From Cryptomeria japonica (taxonomy: Eukaryota > Streptophyta > Pinopsida > Cupressales > Cupressaceae), in contig NC_081412.1 in NCBI RefSeq assembly GCF_030272615.1, positions 544,596,370 through 544,660,369 of the forward strand: DNA of 64,000 nucleotides. Direction: 5' to 3'. Below the pieces are notes generated by a model. That model searched no databases. It was given only the letters and a program-made list of their open reading frames with translations, and was not told the DNA's origin. Positions within the stretch are counted from its first letter, which is position 1. Each line of letters opens with the position of its first letter. Positions 22,455 through 35,360 of this stretch are shown here, piece by piece. The position numbers and the translations under genes were made by a program.

Positions 22455-23542
22455 TATTAGAATATCCAGTGAACAACTGAGAGAGGAGGGGGTAAATTAG
22501 TTGTCAATAGATTATATTAATCAAACCACTTTATAACCTTTAATCGGAGCACATAAATATTGAATACCGGAATAGCAAAAACAGATACCGGTAAGCAATA
22601 AAACTTAAGAATGAAATAGAGAATTAACACAATGCAACCATACCACATAACACTATGATTTATACGTGGAAAACCTGATAATGGGAAAAACCACGTTGGG
22701 AAGCCTACCCACAACCAGATGATACTTCTGTAGAAAGTATGTGATACAATAAGGGGCCTGCACATGCAGGAAGGCACACTGCCTAGAGCATATTTCTCAT
22801 TACAAAGGAGTCTCACTAACTACAGAGAGGTTACAACCACCTCAAGATAATTGGACAAAAATCCAGAAGAATGAACTACCCATGATAGCATCTACCATGC
22901 CTGATTATAGTCCCAATTAAGCTCAATATCAAAGGCCTTTGACCTCTTACATAAACCCAATTCGATCACCTATGATTGACCAAATCTCTTTCGCATATGA
23001 TATTTCATTCCATGACCATGACATGATCTACAATGAGATCTTACATCAATTTATATAAACCCTAAGGCCTAAACCAATTAGGTTGGGCACCTACAAGATA
23101 TTACAATAAGATCATTACATACATCCATATTAGAATGATATGCCATGTCGGCTTTAGACCAAAACAACATTGACCAATTCATAAAACATACTGGTAACGT
23201 GTAGAGAACACGTTAACATGACAATGGTCCATAACCTAGATAGGTACCAGACCTAATAATTTCAACATGCTAAAGTGATGTCTCCAATCAGTTGAGGCAT
23301 GATCAAGGATCATCTTCTACATCCTGAATTCCATCAAGAAGCCGCACCAACACCACTTATGCATCTTGTCAAAGATTCTCAGTAAAAGCTCTGCTGATAA
23401 AACCTTAAACCCTTATCGGTAACACTAGTTCTTCTACCGGTAACCAAAATTTGTCTGTCGATAACCAACCATAACAACTAGTGTTGAAATCAATGGCAAA
23501 ACATCAGTGCAACACATAATCAATTCCTCCATATTGCCAACA
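22455..23542 (-). repeat. Element B 3' LTR
   Basis: 1,088 bp. Plus-strand edges TATTAGAATATCC (the original TG now TA) and CATATTGCCAACA. Pairs with 28138-29173. Confidence 0.9.
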
Positions 23543-23566
23543 ATCTCCCTCTTTGGCATTGATGGG
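23543..23566 (-). other. Element B polypurine tract
   Basis: Plus strand CTCCCTCTTTGGCATTGATG next to the LTR. On the element's strand this is a purine-rich tract primed for plus-strand DNA synthesis. Almost the same block occurs at 36621 (C) and 40716 (D). Confidence 0.8.
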
Positions 23567-23927
23567 AACACTAGATGTGAAAAAAAGAAAACATCTAAGT
23601 GCCAAGAAATGCCAAAAATTTCTCATAGAAGATATAACAATGAAAAACTGAAAAATCCCAGCAACTCCCCCTAAGGAGTGCAGTCCAATCTAAAACTGAT
23701 CTGAATCTCTCTCCCATATGACATATTATGACATTATTTTTAACATATAACCCTCCCCCTTTGACATCAATGCCAAAGATACGACATAGATATAAAATTC
23801 TATGAATCTAAAAGCTGACTACTCCCCCTGAGTAGTAGCACCACTACATCAATTCGGAGCAAACGATAAAACTGATGCTGCATACCAAACTGATGTTGCA
23901 TACCAAATTGATGCCAACCTGCATCAC

Positions 23928-24720
23928 TTAAGTCCCTACGAGAGGGTTAGATGCCTCTATACTGTCTCTTAAATATTCAAATAATTCCTTAGACAATGGT
24001 TTAGTGAATATATTTGCAATCTTCTCTTTAGTGTTCACGTAAACCAATTCGAATTCCTTTTCTTCCACCTTTTCCTTCAGAAAGTTATATTCTATTGAAA
24101 TGTGTTTAGTCTTAGAGTGAAATATCAGATTCTTAGATATGTCAATAGCTACCAGTTCACTGCAATTTACCTTGATATCCTTCATCATTTGCTTCATCCA
24201 CAAGACTTGAGGGCAATTAGTTGCTGCTACATCATATTCAGCTTCTGCAGCAGATAAAGAAATGCATGACTATTTTTTGTTGATCCATGAAACCAATTTC
24301 TTTCCAAGAAATAAAGATCCACCAGAAGTGCTCTTCATGTCATCAATATCGCCTGCCTAATCTGAATCTATATGTGCACATAAAGTGAAGTTATCATCTC
24401 TAGAATACCATAGGTCATATTCTGTTGTTCCTTGCAAGTACCATAATATCCTCTTTACTGCACATTCATGATTTTCTTTAGGATTACATTGATATCTTGA
24501 AATAATACTTAGTGCATTCATAATATATGTTCTAGTTTGAGTTAGATATAACAAGCCACCAATCATAGACTTATCCCTTGTCAAATTTACCAGTGCAGAT
24601 GTGTCTTTGATAGATAATTTCTCACTTGTCACCATAGGAGTACTTACCAGTTTGCAATTATCCATACCAAACTTCTTCAACAATTCCCTTAAATACTTAG
24701 TTTGATAGATAAAAATGCCT
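23928..24720 (-). pseudogene. Element B RNase H
   Basis: Two open pieces. The first (24357-24683) reads LKKFGMDNCKLVSTPMVTS, SMIGGLLYLTQTR and VKRILWYLQGTTEYDLWYS, typical of the linker and start of copia RNase H. The second (23928-24203) reads WMKQMMKDI, NLIFHSKTKHISIEYNFL and IFTKPLSKELF, the end of the domain. The expected D-N-x-A-I-x-L core reads DISKNLIF, so it is damaged, and the part between the pieces carries stops. RNase H removes the RNA strand during cDNA synthesis. Confidence 0.8.
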
Positions 24721-24739
24721 TTGTCAGTTTGAGTAATCT

Positions 24740-25500
24740 ACAAACCTAAGAAAAATATCATCTCATACACATTTCAAATCCATTCTTCATATTATTAGAG
24801 AATTCCATGCACAATTTATCTTCACCTCCAAAAATGGTATCATCAAAAAATACTTCAATAATCAGAATATCATCATCAATAATCTTGTAATATAAATTGC
24901 TATCAGCACTACCTTTAGTAAAACCAAACTTCAAAAGATATTTATCCAACCTTGGATACCATGCTCTAGGAGCTTGTTTCAATCCATATAAAGCTTTCCT
25001 TAACCTAAAAACCATATCTTTGTCATCAGTCAATGAAAATCCATCAGGCTGCTCAATGTATACTTCTTCCTCAAGTTCACCATTCAAAAATTCACATTTA
25101 AAATCCATTTGATAGACCTTATAGTTCTTGTATGCTGCATAGGCAAGAAATAGTCTAACAACTTCAATTCTAGCTACAAGTGCAAATGTCTCACCATAAT
25201 CAATTCCTTTCATTTGAGAATATCCTTTACAAACTAGTATAGCCTTGTTTCTTACAACTTGACCATCCTCATTTATTTTATTTTTAAAAACCCATTTAGT
25301 TCCAATAACATTCTTATTTCTAGGCCAGGGAACTAAATTCCAAGTCTCATTCTTCTCTATCTGATCTAATTCATCTTCCATAGCCTTTAGCCAATGTTTA
25401 TCTTTACAAGATTCAATAACAGATGCTAGTTCAATTTGAGAAATAAGACATACCTCTTCACTTTCCATTCTTCTTCTTGTCATAAATCCCTTTTTCTCAT
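24740..25500 (-). pseudogene. Element B reverse transcriptase
   Basis: A 241-codon open frame (24758-25483): KDKHWLKAMEDELDQIEKN, then [33 protein letters not shown] (motif A Asp kept) and LRKALYGLKQAPRAWY. The catalytic box is VFFDDTIFGGED: both Asp residues are kept, but Val of YVDD is Phe. It loses frame just before the MRFFLGL equivalent. This is the best preserved RT in the window. Confidence 0.85.
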
Positions 25501-25699
25501 CTCCAGTGATTTGATCTTCAAAATGATTTAACCTTACATACCTTGGTGTCTTTTGAACATCAAGTTCACTGTTCTTATCATCAGTCAGAGTTCAATTTTT
25601 TGATTGTGTCGGTGTAACTGTCTCAATGTCTTGTACCAGTTGAGGCATTGTCGGTTCAGTTGTGATTATTTCCACTATCGGTTCTCTATCATATGATAA

Positions 25700-26640
25700 A
25701 TATATTGATCTTTGTATGGCTCATCCACTTTCACCTTTGCGCTCTCCACAATCTTTTTTTATAACATCTATATGCTTTTCTCTAAATTGAATATCCAAGA
25801 AACATCCCTTCATCACATCTAGGATCAAACTTCCCAATTGAATCATCACTTCTAATATAACATTTACTTCTAAATAATCTCAAATATTTAACAGTAGGTG
25901 TATGTCCAAACCATAATTCATAAGGAGTCTTACCGGTTTAACCTTTGATATGAACTCAGTTGAATGTGTAGATTGTTGTACTCACTTCTTCTCTCCAGTA
26001 GATGTGAGGAAATTTGGCTTCCATCATCATGGTTCTTGCGACATCCAAAATGGTTATATTCTTCCTTTTCACTACTCCATTCTGTCGAGGAGTCTAGGGT
26101 GTAGACAATTGTCTCCTAATTCCATTTGTCTCACAAAAACTATTAAAATCATGAGATGTGAACTCGCCGCCTTGATCTGATCTCAGACATTGATTTTCAA
26201 TCTAGTTTTTGTTTCCACCTTTGCTTTGAAGATATTGAATTTCTCAAAAGCTTCAGACTTCTCCGTTAGAAAAGTCACCCACATCATTCTAGAATAATCA
26301 TCAATTATTAACATGAAGTACCTATCACCTTGAAAGCTTCTGGTCCTTGCTCGACCACATAAGTTAATATGAATCAAATAAAGCACATCATTAGATTTAT
26401 CATGTATGCTCTTAAAACAAGTTCTAACTTGCTTTCCCACTTGACATTCCTTACATACCAGATTATGAGGCTTTATAATCTTAGGTATATCTCTTGCTGC
26501 TTTTGTTGAACTGATCTCAATAATACAATCAAAATTAACATGACACAACCTCTTATGCCATAGACAACTCTCATCAATATGAGCAATCAAAAATGTCTTA
26601 TTACCACTATTCAAGTGAAAGATATTACCTCCAGTCTAAA
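25700..26640 (-). pseudogene. Element B GAG-pre-integrase and integrase
   Basis: 26183-26614 carries the zinc block CLWHKRLCHVNFDC...CKEC with all four ligands. The integrase core follows: the first catalytic Asp is replaced by Asn (LIHINLCG), and the second is kept (LIIDDYSRMMWV). The remainder (25700-26180) matches the end of the integrase core (tPYELWFG-type) but is frame-broken. Confidence 0.8.
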
Positions 26641-26698
26641 TACCAGTTGAAATATCCAAACCATATATGTTAATGATTTTGCATTTTCTATCTTTGAA

Positions 26699-28079
26699 CT
26701 AAAGTTGGAATCCCTTATCCACCAATTGACCAACACTTAAAATATTATGCTTTAAACATTCTACATAATAGACATTATCAGTATTATGCTTACCATCCAA
26801 AGAAATAATACCTCTACCTTTGATCATACATACTTTGTCATCCCCAAATATTACTTGACCACCATTGTATTCTTGTAGGGACATAAATTTTATTTTATCT
26901 CCAATCATATGATGTGAGCATCCACTATCAATTACCCACTCATCCTTGTCTTCAACTTTTGCTGCCAGGGCCTTTTCTTCATTCATGATAGACAGTTCTG
27001 GTTCATCTTCCTTTAAAGCATAGAACACCCATTCCTTTCCATTGTCAGATCCGCTATCAGAGTTTCTTGCCGGTTCATCCTTTAAGTCATCACTTACTCC
27101 TTCCTCATCTGCTATGTAGCATTGTTTGTTTTTATTGAATCTATATTTGTTTTGATTAGGCTTAAATGATTTGTTAACTCTTTCTTTAAATCTTACATTC
27201 CTTTTAGGACGCAAAATGACCAATCTTATTACATGCAAAACATTTAAAAGGTTCTTTTCCTTCATACTTACTTCTTGTCAGTCCTTTAGGTACTCTTCTA
27301 GAAAATAGGGCTTCAAGTTGCTCAAATTATTCATCCTCTTTCCTCATATCTTCCAATTCTTTTGCATATAGGGGTTTCCAATCACTTTTGTTGGTAGATG
27401 ATGATGCATGAAAAGAAGGTTCAAACTTTGCAGCTCCAAAGGGTCCAAATTCTTCAAGCTCAAAAGTAGATAATTTCCCAATCAGAATGTCTCTGTTAAT
27501 TGAAGTGTTTGCCATTGTTCCCAATTCATTAATTGCAGTAGACTTCATCTTGTAAGCCGGTGGAAGGGCTCTCAAAACTTTAAAAAATATTTCATCTTCA
27601 CTCAAAGATCGTCCACAGCATTGAATTCCCATGGCAATCTCATTTACTCTTTCCATATATGTAGCAGTTCTTTCATTATCTTCCATCTTTAAGTTCTCAT
27701 ATCTTACCTAGTAACCATCAAGTTTAGCAATTTTGACAATAGGGTCACCTTCATTCAGAGTTTTCAATTTATCCCACATAACCTTTGTAGATGATTTATT
27801 ATTCAATCCTGTGATTTTCTGATCAATGAGTGCACACAAGGGGGCTTCTCTATCTCTGCAATCATTTTAAATATTTTTGTCCAAGAATGCAGGAACAGGA
27901 TTGCCAGATGCTAGAACATAAGGTATATATCCTTTCTCAGTGTTCTCCCAAATATCCTTGCCACGACATCTAAGATGAGTCTCCATTCGGATTTTCCATA
28001 TCCCATAGTTTGTTCTATCAAACTGAGGAATTTCTATTCTGAAAATAGTTGCCGGTGGATTTGAAGTATTAGTTGTCAT
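26699..28079 (-). pseudogene. Element B gag and protease
   Basis: Gag begins at the Met at 28079 (IPQFDRTNYGIWKIRMETHL), continues frame-broken to 27867 and then as an open piece 27327-27686 (YMERVNEIAMGIQCCGRSLS). A zinc knuckle CFACNKIGHFAS near 27215-27250 has lost the last Cys context by a frameshift. The protease follows in the 26699-27265 piece: EWVIDSGCSHHM (Asp-Ser-Gly) near 26905-26945 and HNILSVGQLVDKGFQL at the end. Confidence 0.8.
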
Positions 28080-28123
28080 AGGATATACCTCAAGCAGTTA
28101 AGCTTCTGCAAAAGAGGACCAAA

Positions 28124-28135
28124 GCTCTAATACCA
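28124..28135 (-). other. Element B primer-binding site
   Basis: Minus strand TGGTATTAGAGC, two bases from the LTR edge. One mismatch to the canonical TGGTATCAGAGC. Confidence 0.8.
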
Positions 28136-28137
28136 AT

Positions 28138-29173
28138 TGTTAGAATAATTGGTGGACAACTGAGAGGGGGGTGAATTAGCTGTCAACATATTATATTAAT
28201 CAAACCACTTTATAACCTTTAAACAAAGAACTTAAACATTGAATATCGGAATAGCAAAAACAAATATCGGTAAGCAATAAAACTTAAGAATGAAATAAAG
28301 AATTAACACAATGCAACCATACCACATAACAACATGATTTGTACATGGGAAACCTGGTAAAGGGAAAAACCATGGTGGGAAGCCTACCCATAGTCAAATG
28401 ATACTTCTTCAGAAAGTATACGATACAATAAGGGGCATGCACATGCAGGAAGGCACAATGCCTAGAGTGTACTGTGCATTACAATGGAGTCTGCCTGACT
28501 ACAAAGAGGTTATAACCACCTCTACCATGCTTGATTATAGTCTTGGTTAAGCTCAATACTAGAGGCCTTTGACCTCTTACATAAACCCAATTTGATCACC
28601 TATGATCGACCAAATATCCTTCGTATATGATATTTAATTTTGTGACCACAACATGATCTACAATGAGATATTACATTGATTTATACAAACCCTAAGGCCT
28701 AAACCAATTAGGTCGGCCACCTAAAAGATATTACAATAAGATCATTACATACATCCATATTACAATGATATGCCATGTCAGCTTTAGACCAAAACATCAT
28801 TAATGAATCCGTTAAACATCCTAGTAAATTGTAGAGAACACATTAACATGATACCAATCCATAACCTAGATAGGTACCAGACCTACATAGATTCACCATG
28901 CCAAAGAGATGTCTCCAATAAGTTGAGGCATGATCAAGGATCACCTCCTGCATCCTGAATTCCGTCTAGAAGCCGCACCAACACCACTTATGCATCTTGT
29001 CAAAGATTCTCAGTAAAATCTCTGCCAGTAAAACCCTAAACCCTTACCGGTAACACTAGTTCTTCTACCGATAACCAAAATCTGTCTGTCAGTAACCAAC
29101 CATAACAGCTAGTGTTGACATCAATGATAAAACATCAATTCAACACATAATCAATTCCTTCATATTGCCGACA
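28138..29173 (-). repeat. Element B 5' LTR
   Basis: 1,036 bp with intact TGTTAG at the inner edge and CCGACA at the outer edge, followed by the target copy CTAAC. Confidence 0.9.
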
Positions 29174-29178
29174 CTAAC

Positions 29179-30830
29179 AACATGGGGGAAATTTATCCTT
29201 CCAATCCTGGCATAAACTTAAGACTTTATAAAAAAAGGACACCTTTTTAGAAAACCCGAACCCAAAGCCTGAAGAAACCAAAGATGAATTTGGGGTGGCT
29301 TTCACCATAGACTCCAAAGGACCAGCATCAATGATGAAGGCCTCCATCTAGGTGTTCTTCTTCTCTCTTTTTCTATTGAAATCAGCCTAAATAGTCTGGA
29401 TAGCCTGAAGAGAGGATTTATGCATGTTGGTCATTTTTACAGGTTGAGTTGGCCACCTCAATTTAAGATTTATGGGCCTCCTAGAAATGCCAAATTTCAT
29501 CCGACTCAAATTTTGTGTTGTTCATTCTCATTTGAGAATCTAGGTCATCAATTGTCCATTTTATCTTGTCAGAGGTGTCCATAAGGCCAATGAAATCATT
29601 GGTCTCCTTCCAAACTCTATCCTCATCTACACGCTCAACCTATGTATTAGCCTTAGCTTTGACTTCTGCAAGTGCCTCTGGCCTATTAATCTTCCTAATA
29701 ACAACATTCATCTACCTTAAAAATCCATTTAAGTAGGTTATCTTGCCTTTGCACATCATATGGATCTATCCTTCAAAATATTGGTGAGGACTTAAATAGA
29801 CCTTAGGGGCTTAGAGGGGGGAGGGGGGATTTATACAGGGGAGGGAGGGTTAGCATCATCGATAACATTCTTGGCAAGGGACCAATCAAAACCCATGGTT
29901 TCAAAGGAGTCATATTTATCTGAGGAAATAGAATCACACTTTGAATCATCAAAAATTTCTACCTCCACATTCTCCTCAAGTGGGGGTTCCTCAATAAGGT
30001 CCTTTTTAGAAGTGAGAATGGTCCTAAATTTGTCCATGTGGATAGGATTTTTTCTTGTGAGCAATTTAGGGCCTAAGTGGGACACTTATATAGAGTTAGA
30101 TGGAGTCATAATAAGGTCAACATACAAATTGGGATCATACGTAGACCCAATGTCACCAGTAGGGACCCCACACGAGGGCTTTTGGTCCAAATGAAAATAA
30201 TGCATTCTATGAATAAGACCCTGGTGTAGGGGGGTTTACCTTTGAAAATAGCCCTAGAAATATATTAGAAATAGATTCAGCCAAGGAAGCCAAAACCCAA
30301 TAAGAGAAGTTCATCCTTTCTCATGGCATAGATGGTTCATCATAAGGAAGACTTGAAGGTGAAATCTCCTCTTCCTTCCATCAACTATGAATTATTTCAT
30401 TAAAAGTATGGAAACCTCCTTCCATATACTTGGGAGCTCATCACAATTGTAGCCACTTTGAAATTTGGAGACACCTTCATCAGGTTTGAAAAACTAGTCA
30501 AAATCTCCCTTGTAGTTTCCCTTAGGTTTTTTAGGGAAGGTGAGACCATCTAGAGCCAACCAAGTAACATTTACAATGATCTTCTAAGAAACCTCAAAAG
30601 TAACACTTCCTAACTTCACAGTGCCATTATTCTAGGCTTTAACAAAGAGAGTTTGGCGTCATGACCATTCATGCCCTCCACATATGAGTCTAGGTTTCCT
30701 TGGGAAATCTTGCCCCATAATTCACCATTATTTTTTAACTTAGAACACTCATTAAGTTCTATCTGATTCAAAACTCCTCCCATCTTCTCAAACCTAGAGG
30801 CCACAAAGTGAAAGTGACAGGTCTGAAAAT
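29179..30830 (-). pseudogene. L1-F C-terminal extension beyond RNase H
   Basis: A coding-like minus-strand stretch following directly on the L1 RNase H. Readable parts, in order: MASRFEKMGGVLNQIELNEC, MNGHDAKLSLLKP, KLGSVTFEVS and VTWLALDGLTFPKKPKGNY (30804 down to about 30510); an acidic Ser-rich stretch (29831-30085); and a helical segment near 29480-29600 (FIGLMDTSDKIKWTIDDLDS, MRMNNTKFES). Several stops interrupt it. I cannot name the domain. The pattern (F-x-V-x3-I-x-x-VT-x-L-x-L-x-G-x-x-F) looks like a compact folded domain. It could be the end of the L1 ORF2 or sequence from another element joined there. Confidence 0.45.
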
Positions 30831-31520
30831 ATTTGTGGTGGGTACTTGCAGAAGTAAAATCTTTTCTCCTTAACCAACTTGCAAAGGAAAGGGCAAGAAT
30901 AATACCAAAACAACATCCTTGGGATTACACATCATTAATATGTGTGTCATTTGAAATCATAGCATGGGCATCAAGGGGTACTTCTTGCATTTGGAGCCAA
31001 ACTTTTAAATTATTAACCAGCATGCCTAGTCCAGCTAATTTATCCACCACCCTATTCCCCTCACATCACATGTGGTAAAATCCGACTTCATCAAATGTAA
31101 GGAGTATGATATGACACTTGTCAATGAGAGGAGAAACTTTCTATTCTGACCTATCTTCTTCATATAACATCATAATTGTATTATGAGAGTCACCTTCCAC
31201 AATGAGTTTAGAGATACCCATCTCACTTGCCACATCAAGTCCATGAAACACAAATGCCACTTCCACCACATTGGAAGTTTGGACACCTAGGTTGGGAGCA
31301 TAAGTGAGGATCAGGTGACCACATGGATCCTTGATCACACCACCCCCTCCTGCCTGACTTGGGTTACCATAGGAGGACCCATCAAAGGTCAGGTTAAGCC
31401 ATTTGGTGTTGTGGGGTCCATTTAATAACATTTTTGAAACCAAGTAGGGGAGCCAAACAATTAGAAAGAGAAGGTTTTATTTCTTAGGAGCTAGCAATCG
31501 CCCAATCTAGAGGAATCGGG
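30831..31520 (-). pseudogene. L1-F RNase H domain (plant RVT_3 type)
   Basis: 31141-31443 carries KWLNLTFDGSSYGNPSQAGG, GGVIKDPCGHLILTY, TSNVVEVAFVFHGLDVASEM and LIVEGDSHNTI. These are the conserved D...E...D residues of the RNase H found after the RT in many plant L1s; here the middle Glu survives in VVEV. GNGVVDKLAGLG near 31035-31070 (frame-shifted) is the usual last motif. It would degrade template RNA during second-strand synthesis. Confidence 0.75.
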
Positions 31521-33851
31521 GGTTGAGAATGGGTCTATTTCACAAAACAAGTCAAATTTTCTTTGACATTTGAAATAATTATTTTGGATAGATCTTCCCA
31601 ACCACACTTTTTTCCTTTGAATATTATATTACTCCACTCCTTCCACAAACACTAGCTAGTGTGAAATAAACATTGTCTACAAAGCTTGAGAGATGGGGGG
31701 TGCTTGGAGGGCAATCCACCTAAAATATTATCTTTGGTCACAAAATTCCAAACCCAGTCACAAGAGAACATGCCAATGTTATTTTTCTAACATTCCAGGA
31801 GTAAGGACAATGAACAAGAGATGAATAATGATTTCAATCTCATTTTCACAAAGCACACATCTATTGGCTAAATGAAAGCCCCTCTTTATAAGATTATCCA
31901 GGGTAAGGATTCTTTCATGGAAAGAATTCCACTAGAAAAAATAGATTTTGGTAGAGTATACGTCCTCCAAATAAAGTTCCACTTAGAAGAGGGTACTAAG
32001 GAAGGACAAGCAATCTCAAAGCCAAATTTCACCGAGAAGTTACCATCCATCAAGGGAGCCCAAATCAAAATATCATCTTCGTCTCTTCTATTAAATCTAA
32101 TAGTGCTTAGGATTTTGAGAAGCTCAATAAAAAATAGGTTTGAGGGGTTGAGGGAAAATAGAAGCTTTAAATTTCCACTTCACAGGTTGAGAATAGGGGA
32201 CCCAATAATCATAGAGGTGGGTCTGAAGTCTAGCAGAGAGTTTTTGAATAACCATATAGTAGATAGGGTGGAACTCAAGAGGGGTGGGGGAGATCCAAGA
32301 ATCATTCCAAAAGCTAATGATCTGACCATTCCTCGGTTTCCAAAAAAAAACCTTTAGAGAGAAAGACACGGGTCTTGAGAAGATTATTTCAGATATGAGA
32401 TCCTCTAATCATAACATTCAAATCCATGAAGAAAACACTCTTCCATTTAAATACTTACTACCCATGATTTGGCACCAGTTGATAGCATCAGAAAAAAGCC
32501 TCCAACCAATCTTAGCCAAAAGTGTTTCATTAAGTGGCCTTGATCCTTTTATGCTCAGTCCACTAGCATATTTAGTATAGCAGACTTTCTCCCAATCAAC
32601 AAGGGAAATTTTATTACATTGTTCCATGCCTGCCTAGAGGAAGTGTCTTTGAATTTGATCAAGTATCTCATCCCAATGAAGTTGGAATGTGGAAAAGAGA
32701 GAGTAGATAAACCAAATTACTCTGTAAGAAGGCTTGTAAGAGTTGAAGCTTACCAACATTACTAAGAATTACTCCTTTCAACCCAGCTAATTTCCTATGA
32801 ATTATCTCAACAAGGACCACCTAAACCAAATTTTTCACCTTCCTAGCAGTGAGGGGAAGGCCCAAATAAGTCTACGGGAGACAAAAATTCTTGCAATTAA
32901 GGATATTTCCAATCCTATTCTGGATAGCTAGATTGGAGTTCATATAGAAGAGAGCATTTTTGTCCAGATTGATTTTTCAACCAAAAGAAGAGGCATAGTC
33001 TGAGAGAATGGTCATCTAAGATTTATCTTCAGCAATGTAAGCATCACCAAGGAGAAGGGTGTCATCCACACATTGTTGCCCTATGAAATAAAAAATGGGG
33101 CCAGCAAGGGTTTAACCCCCTTGATGGCATCATTTTGAAGAGAAAGAATTAAATTTCTCCCCAATACCTCCACCATGGGGATGAAAAGGTAGGGAATAAG
33201 GGGGTCTCCCTGTCTCAAACCACCATTAGAATTGAAGGAACCATGGGGGGAACTATTGACAAGGACCGAAAATAGTCGAGTTTTAAAACAAGCCTCAATA
33301 GCCTGAAGGATATTTCCATCAAAACAAAATTTCCTAAGAACTAGAGAAAGAAAGGACCAATTAACCATACCATAAGCTTTAGATATATCCAGTTTGAGAA
33401 GAATACCCTCTTTTCTATTATGATCCATAGAGTGAAGCATTTCCTAAACTTCCAACACAACATTAGCAATTTGGTGCCTAGGAACAAAACGTTTGTAATT
33501 AGCATGGATTAGGGAGTTGAGGAAAGGTTTGATTCTATTAACAATAAGTTTAGAGGAAATTTAATAAAGGGTATTGGAGAGGATAATAGGCCTAAATTCA
33601 GACATTCTCTTAGCCCCATTTTTTTTAGGGTTGAGGAAAACAATGTTTTTATTAATTTCATTGAGGATCTTGGTAGGGGAAATAAATTCCCTAGCCACAA
33701 GGATAATGTCAGGACCAAAAATATCCCAAGACTCTAGAAAAAAGAAGAGTGAAAACCCATCCAAGATGAGGGATTCAAAGAGGCCAAAGGAGAAAACTAT
33801 AGCCTTAACCTCCTCTTCAAAGAAATTTTGCTCCATGGTATTGAGAATGAG
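31521..33851 (-). pseudogene. L1-F reverse transcriptase and zf-RVT region
   Basis: Order on the minus strand: MEQNFFEEEVKAIVFSFG and KNGAKRMSEFRPIILSNTLY (33836-33561); then LLKLDISKAYGMVNWSFL (33081-33440; KAYD now KAYG) and GGLRQGDPLIPYLFIPMVEV; the YADD region around 33060 (frame-broken, 'QQCVDDTLLLGDAY'); then LVDWEKVCYTKYASGLSIKG (32418-32627); and the C-terminal zf-RVT with IWAPLMDGNFSVKFGFE and CVLCENEIE near 31860. The RT is cut at 33851 by element E. The missing upstream part of ORF2 continues at 53258. Confidence 0.8.
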
Positions 33852-35191
33852 TGTTGAGAATGGGTGTCTTAAACTTATTGGTTGAAATCTTGAACAGATG
33901 GCACTTGGTCTCGAAAATGAGTAGTTCAGTATGAATAAATTTTGTGTTATTGATCATATACAACGAGAACTAAATAACCTTTGTGTTATTGATGCAGTAG
34001 TTGATAACCTCTATGTTATTTACTTGTCTGGAGAAGTAGTGATTCTGGTATAGCATCTAGGCTCAGTAATATTGTCTAAAGAAAGTAACTAAAGTCTCAT
34101 TCTATGGAGATAAAGAATATATTGGTATCTTGGTTTCATTGTAGTTTTGATTTGTTCAGGATTGCATACAAGTGTTATCAGTATAACTTGAGATTTTGAT
34201 AGCCAAAGTCACCTTTCTAACAAAGTGTGATGAGTCAATAAGAGACTTGTGAGGGGCTCAGTATTGAGGATCGAAGATCGGGTGGAACAAAACTTGGTGA
34301 TAATGAGAACTAGTGACTTACATTCCATCAGGTGTTGATATATTGATAAGTTGATAAGATAGGCTTGGTGGGGACCATGACTGACTCATGCTGACATCCT
34401 AAGTTGGAAGCCTGTGATTGGTCCATGTTGGATTATTTGTTGATAGCCTTTGAGATTTAGTTGGGACTGCGATGGACTCATTTTGACCTATCTAGTTGTC
34501 TATTGGTGATTGGCAAAAATTGAAATGATTCAGAGGAGTGATGGAGATAATACATTGTGTTATCAATAGTCTAGGGAAGTTTGATAGTTGGAGTCACGTA
34601 CTTGAAAACAATCATTTTCTTGAGCAGAGATATAATGATCTGAAGAAACGATTGTAGGTGAGTGAGACTATGATAGAGAGGTCTGGAAGACTTGTTGTAG
34701 AAAAGTCTCTAACTGAGGTCAAGAGATGGTTACCTTGCAAACCAAAAGTTAGTAATGACTGATTTTTATGGTTGGATGTTGAGGATCATGATTCAAGGTT
34801 GATAAGTGGTTGGTCTGTGTTGGATGTTGAATCGTAGAATATTGTCCCTATTGTCTGTGTGATGCATGCGTTGAATTCTATCTGTAGGTCAAGAATGCTA
34901 TCAGAATAGAGACTGTGTAATATATAGCTGAGAGATTAATCTCTACCTTGTATGTAATATACATTTTACTATAATACAAGAGATTGACTTTGGTGGTGGG
35001 TTTTTCACTCGTAAGGGTTTTCCCATGTAAATTCTATGTTCTCTCTGTACTTGTGTGAATCTTTTGTTTACTTTGTTATCTTGTCAATGTGCATTTTAAT
35101 GACTATAATTTGAAATTTAAAGTCACCTCTGCTCCTCTCCTCTTTGAATTTAACACTTTGGAAGATGTTTTCATGTTCTTCTTTCTTTTCA
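33852..35191 (+). repeat. Element E 5' LTR
   Basis: 1,340 bp starting TGTTGAGAATGGGTGTC and ending about TTTCTTTTCA. Closely similar to 51938-53257 throughout, including a shared A/T-rich segment TTGTATGTAATATACATTTTA (34950 and 53015) just before a run that could be the R region. Confidence 0.85.
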
Positions 35192-35193
35192 AG

Positions 35194-35205
35194 TGGTATT
35201 AGAGC
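35194..35205 (+). other. Element E primer-binding site
   Basis: TGGTATTAGAGC, two bases after the 5' LTR. Initiator-Met type with one change. Confidence 0.85.
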
Positions 35206-35296
35206 TTGGTTTGTGTATTGTCTATGTGGGTAGAATGGGTTGCTTGTGTTATTATGTTGTGGGTGTTTTAAAGAAAACCGTTGATTATAGATTGAG

Positions 35297-35355
35297 ATGG
35301 AAAGCACATTAGGAAAAGTAGACGTTGAAAAATGCAATGATAGAAACTATGAGTT
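35297..35355 (+). pseudogene. Element E gag, first part
   Basis: Begins ATG at 35297 and encodes KVDVEKCNDRNYELW, the start of a copia gag (K-F-x-G-x-N-Y-x-x-W type). Interrupted after Trp by element C. The next codons are found at 48950 in the same frame when the extra target copy is disregarded. Confidence 0.8.
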
Positions 35356-35360
35356 ATGGT

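Larger units (their letters stand above)
22455..29173 (-). mobile_element. Ty1/copia element B, both LTRs present
   Basis: A 6.72-kb minus-strand copia element with two LTRs (22455-23542 and 28138-29173), polypurine tract, RNase H, RT, integrase, protease, gag and primer site in canonical order. Target duplication CCAAC (22450-22454) / CTAAC (29174-29178), one mismatch. All genes carry frameshifts or stops. It inserted into the 3' part of L1-F. Confidence 0.9.

Noticed and set aside
22078-22816. Minus-strand open frames with hydrophobic products
   Set aside because: They fall in the L1 3' tail and in the LTR of element B, which are non-coding. The hydrophobic look comes from base composition.
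31872-32357. 161-codon plus-strand open frame
   Set aside because: It is antisense to the L1-F zf-RVT region, where the minus strand carries recognisable motifs.
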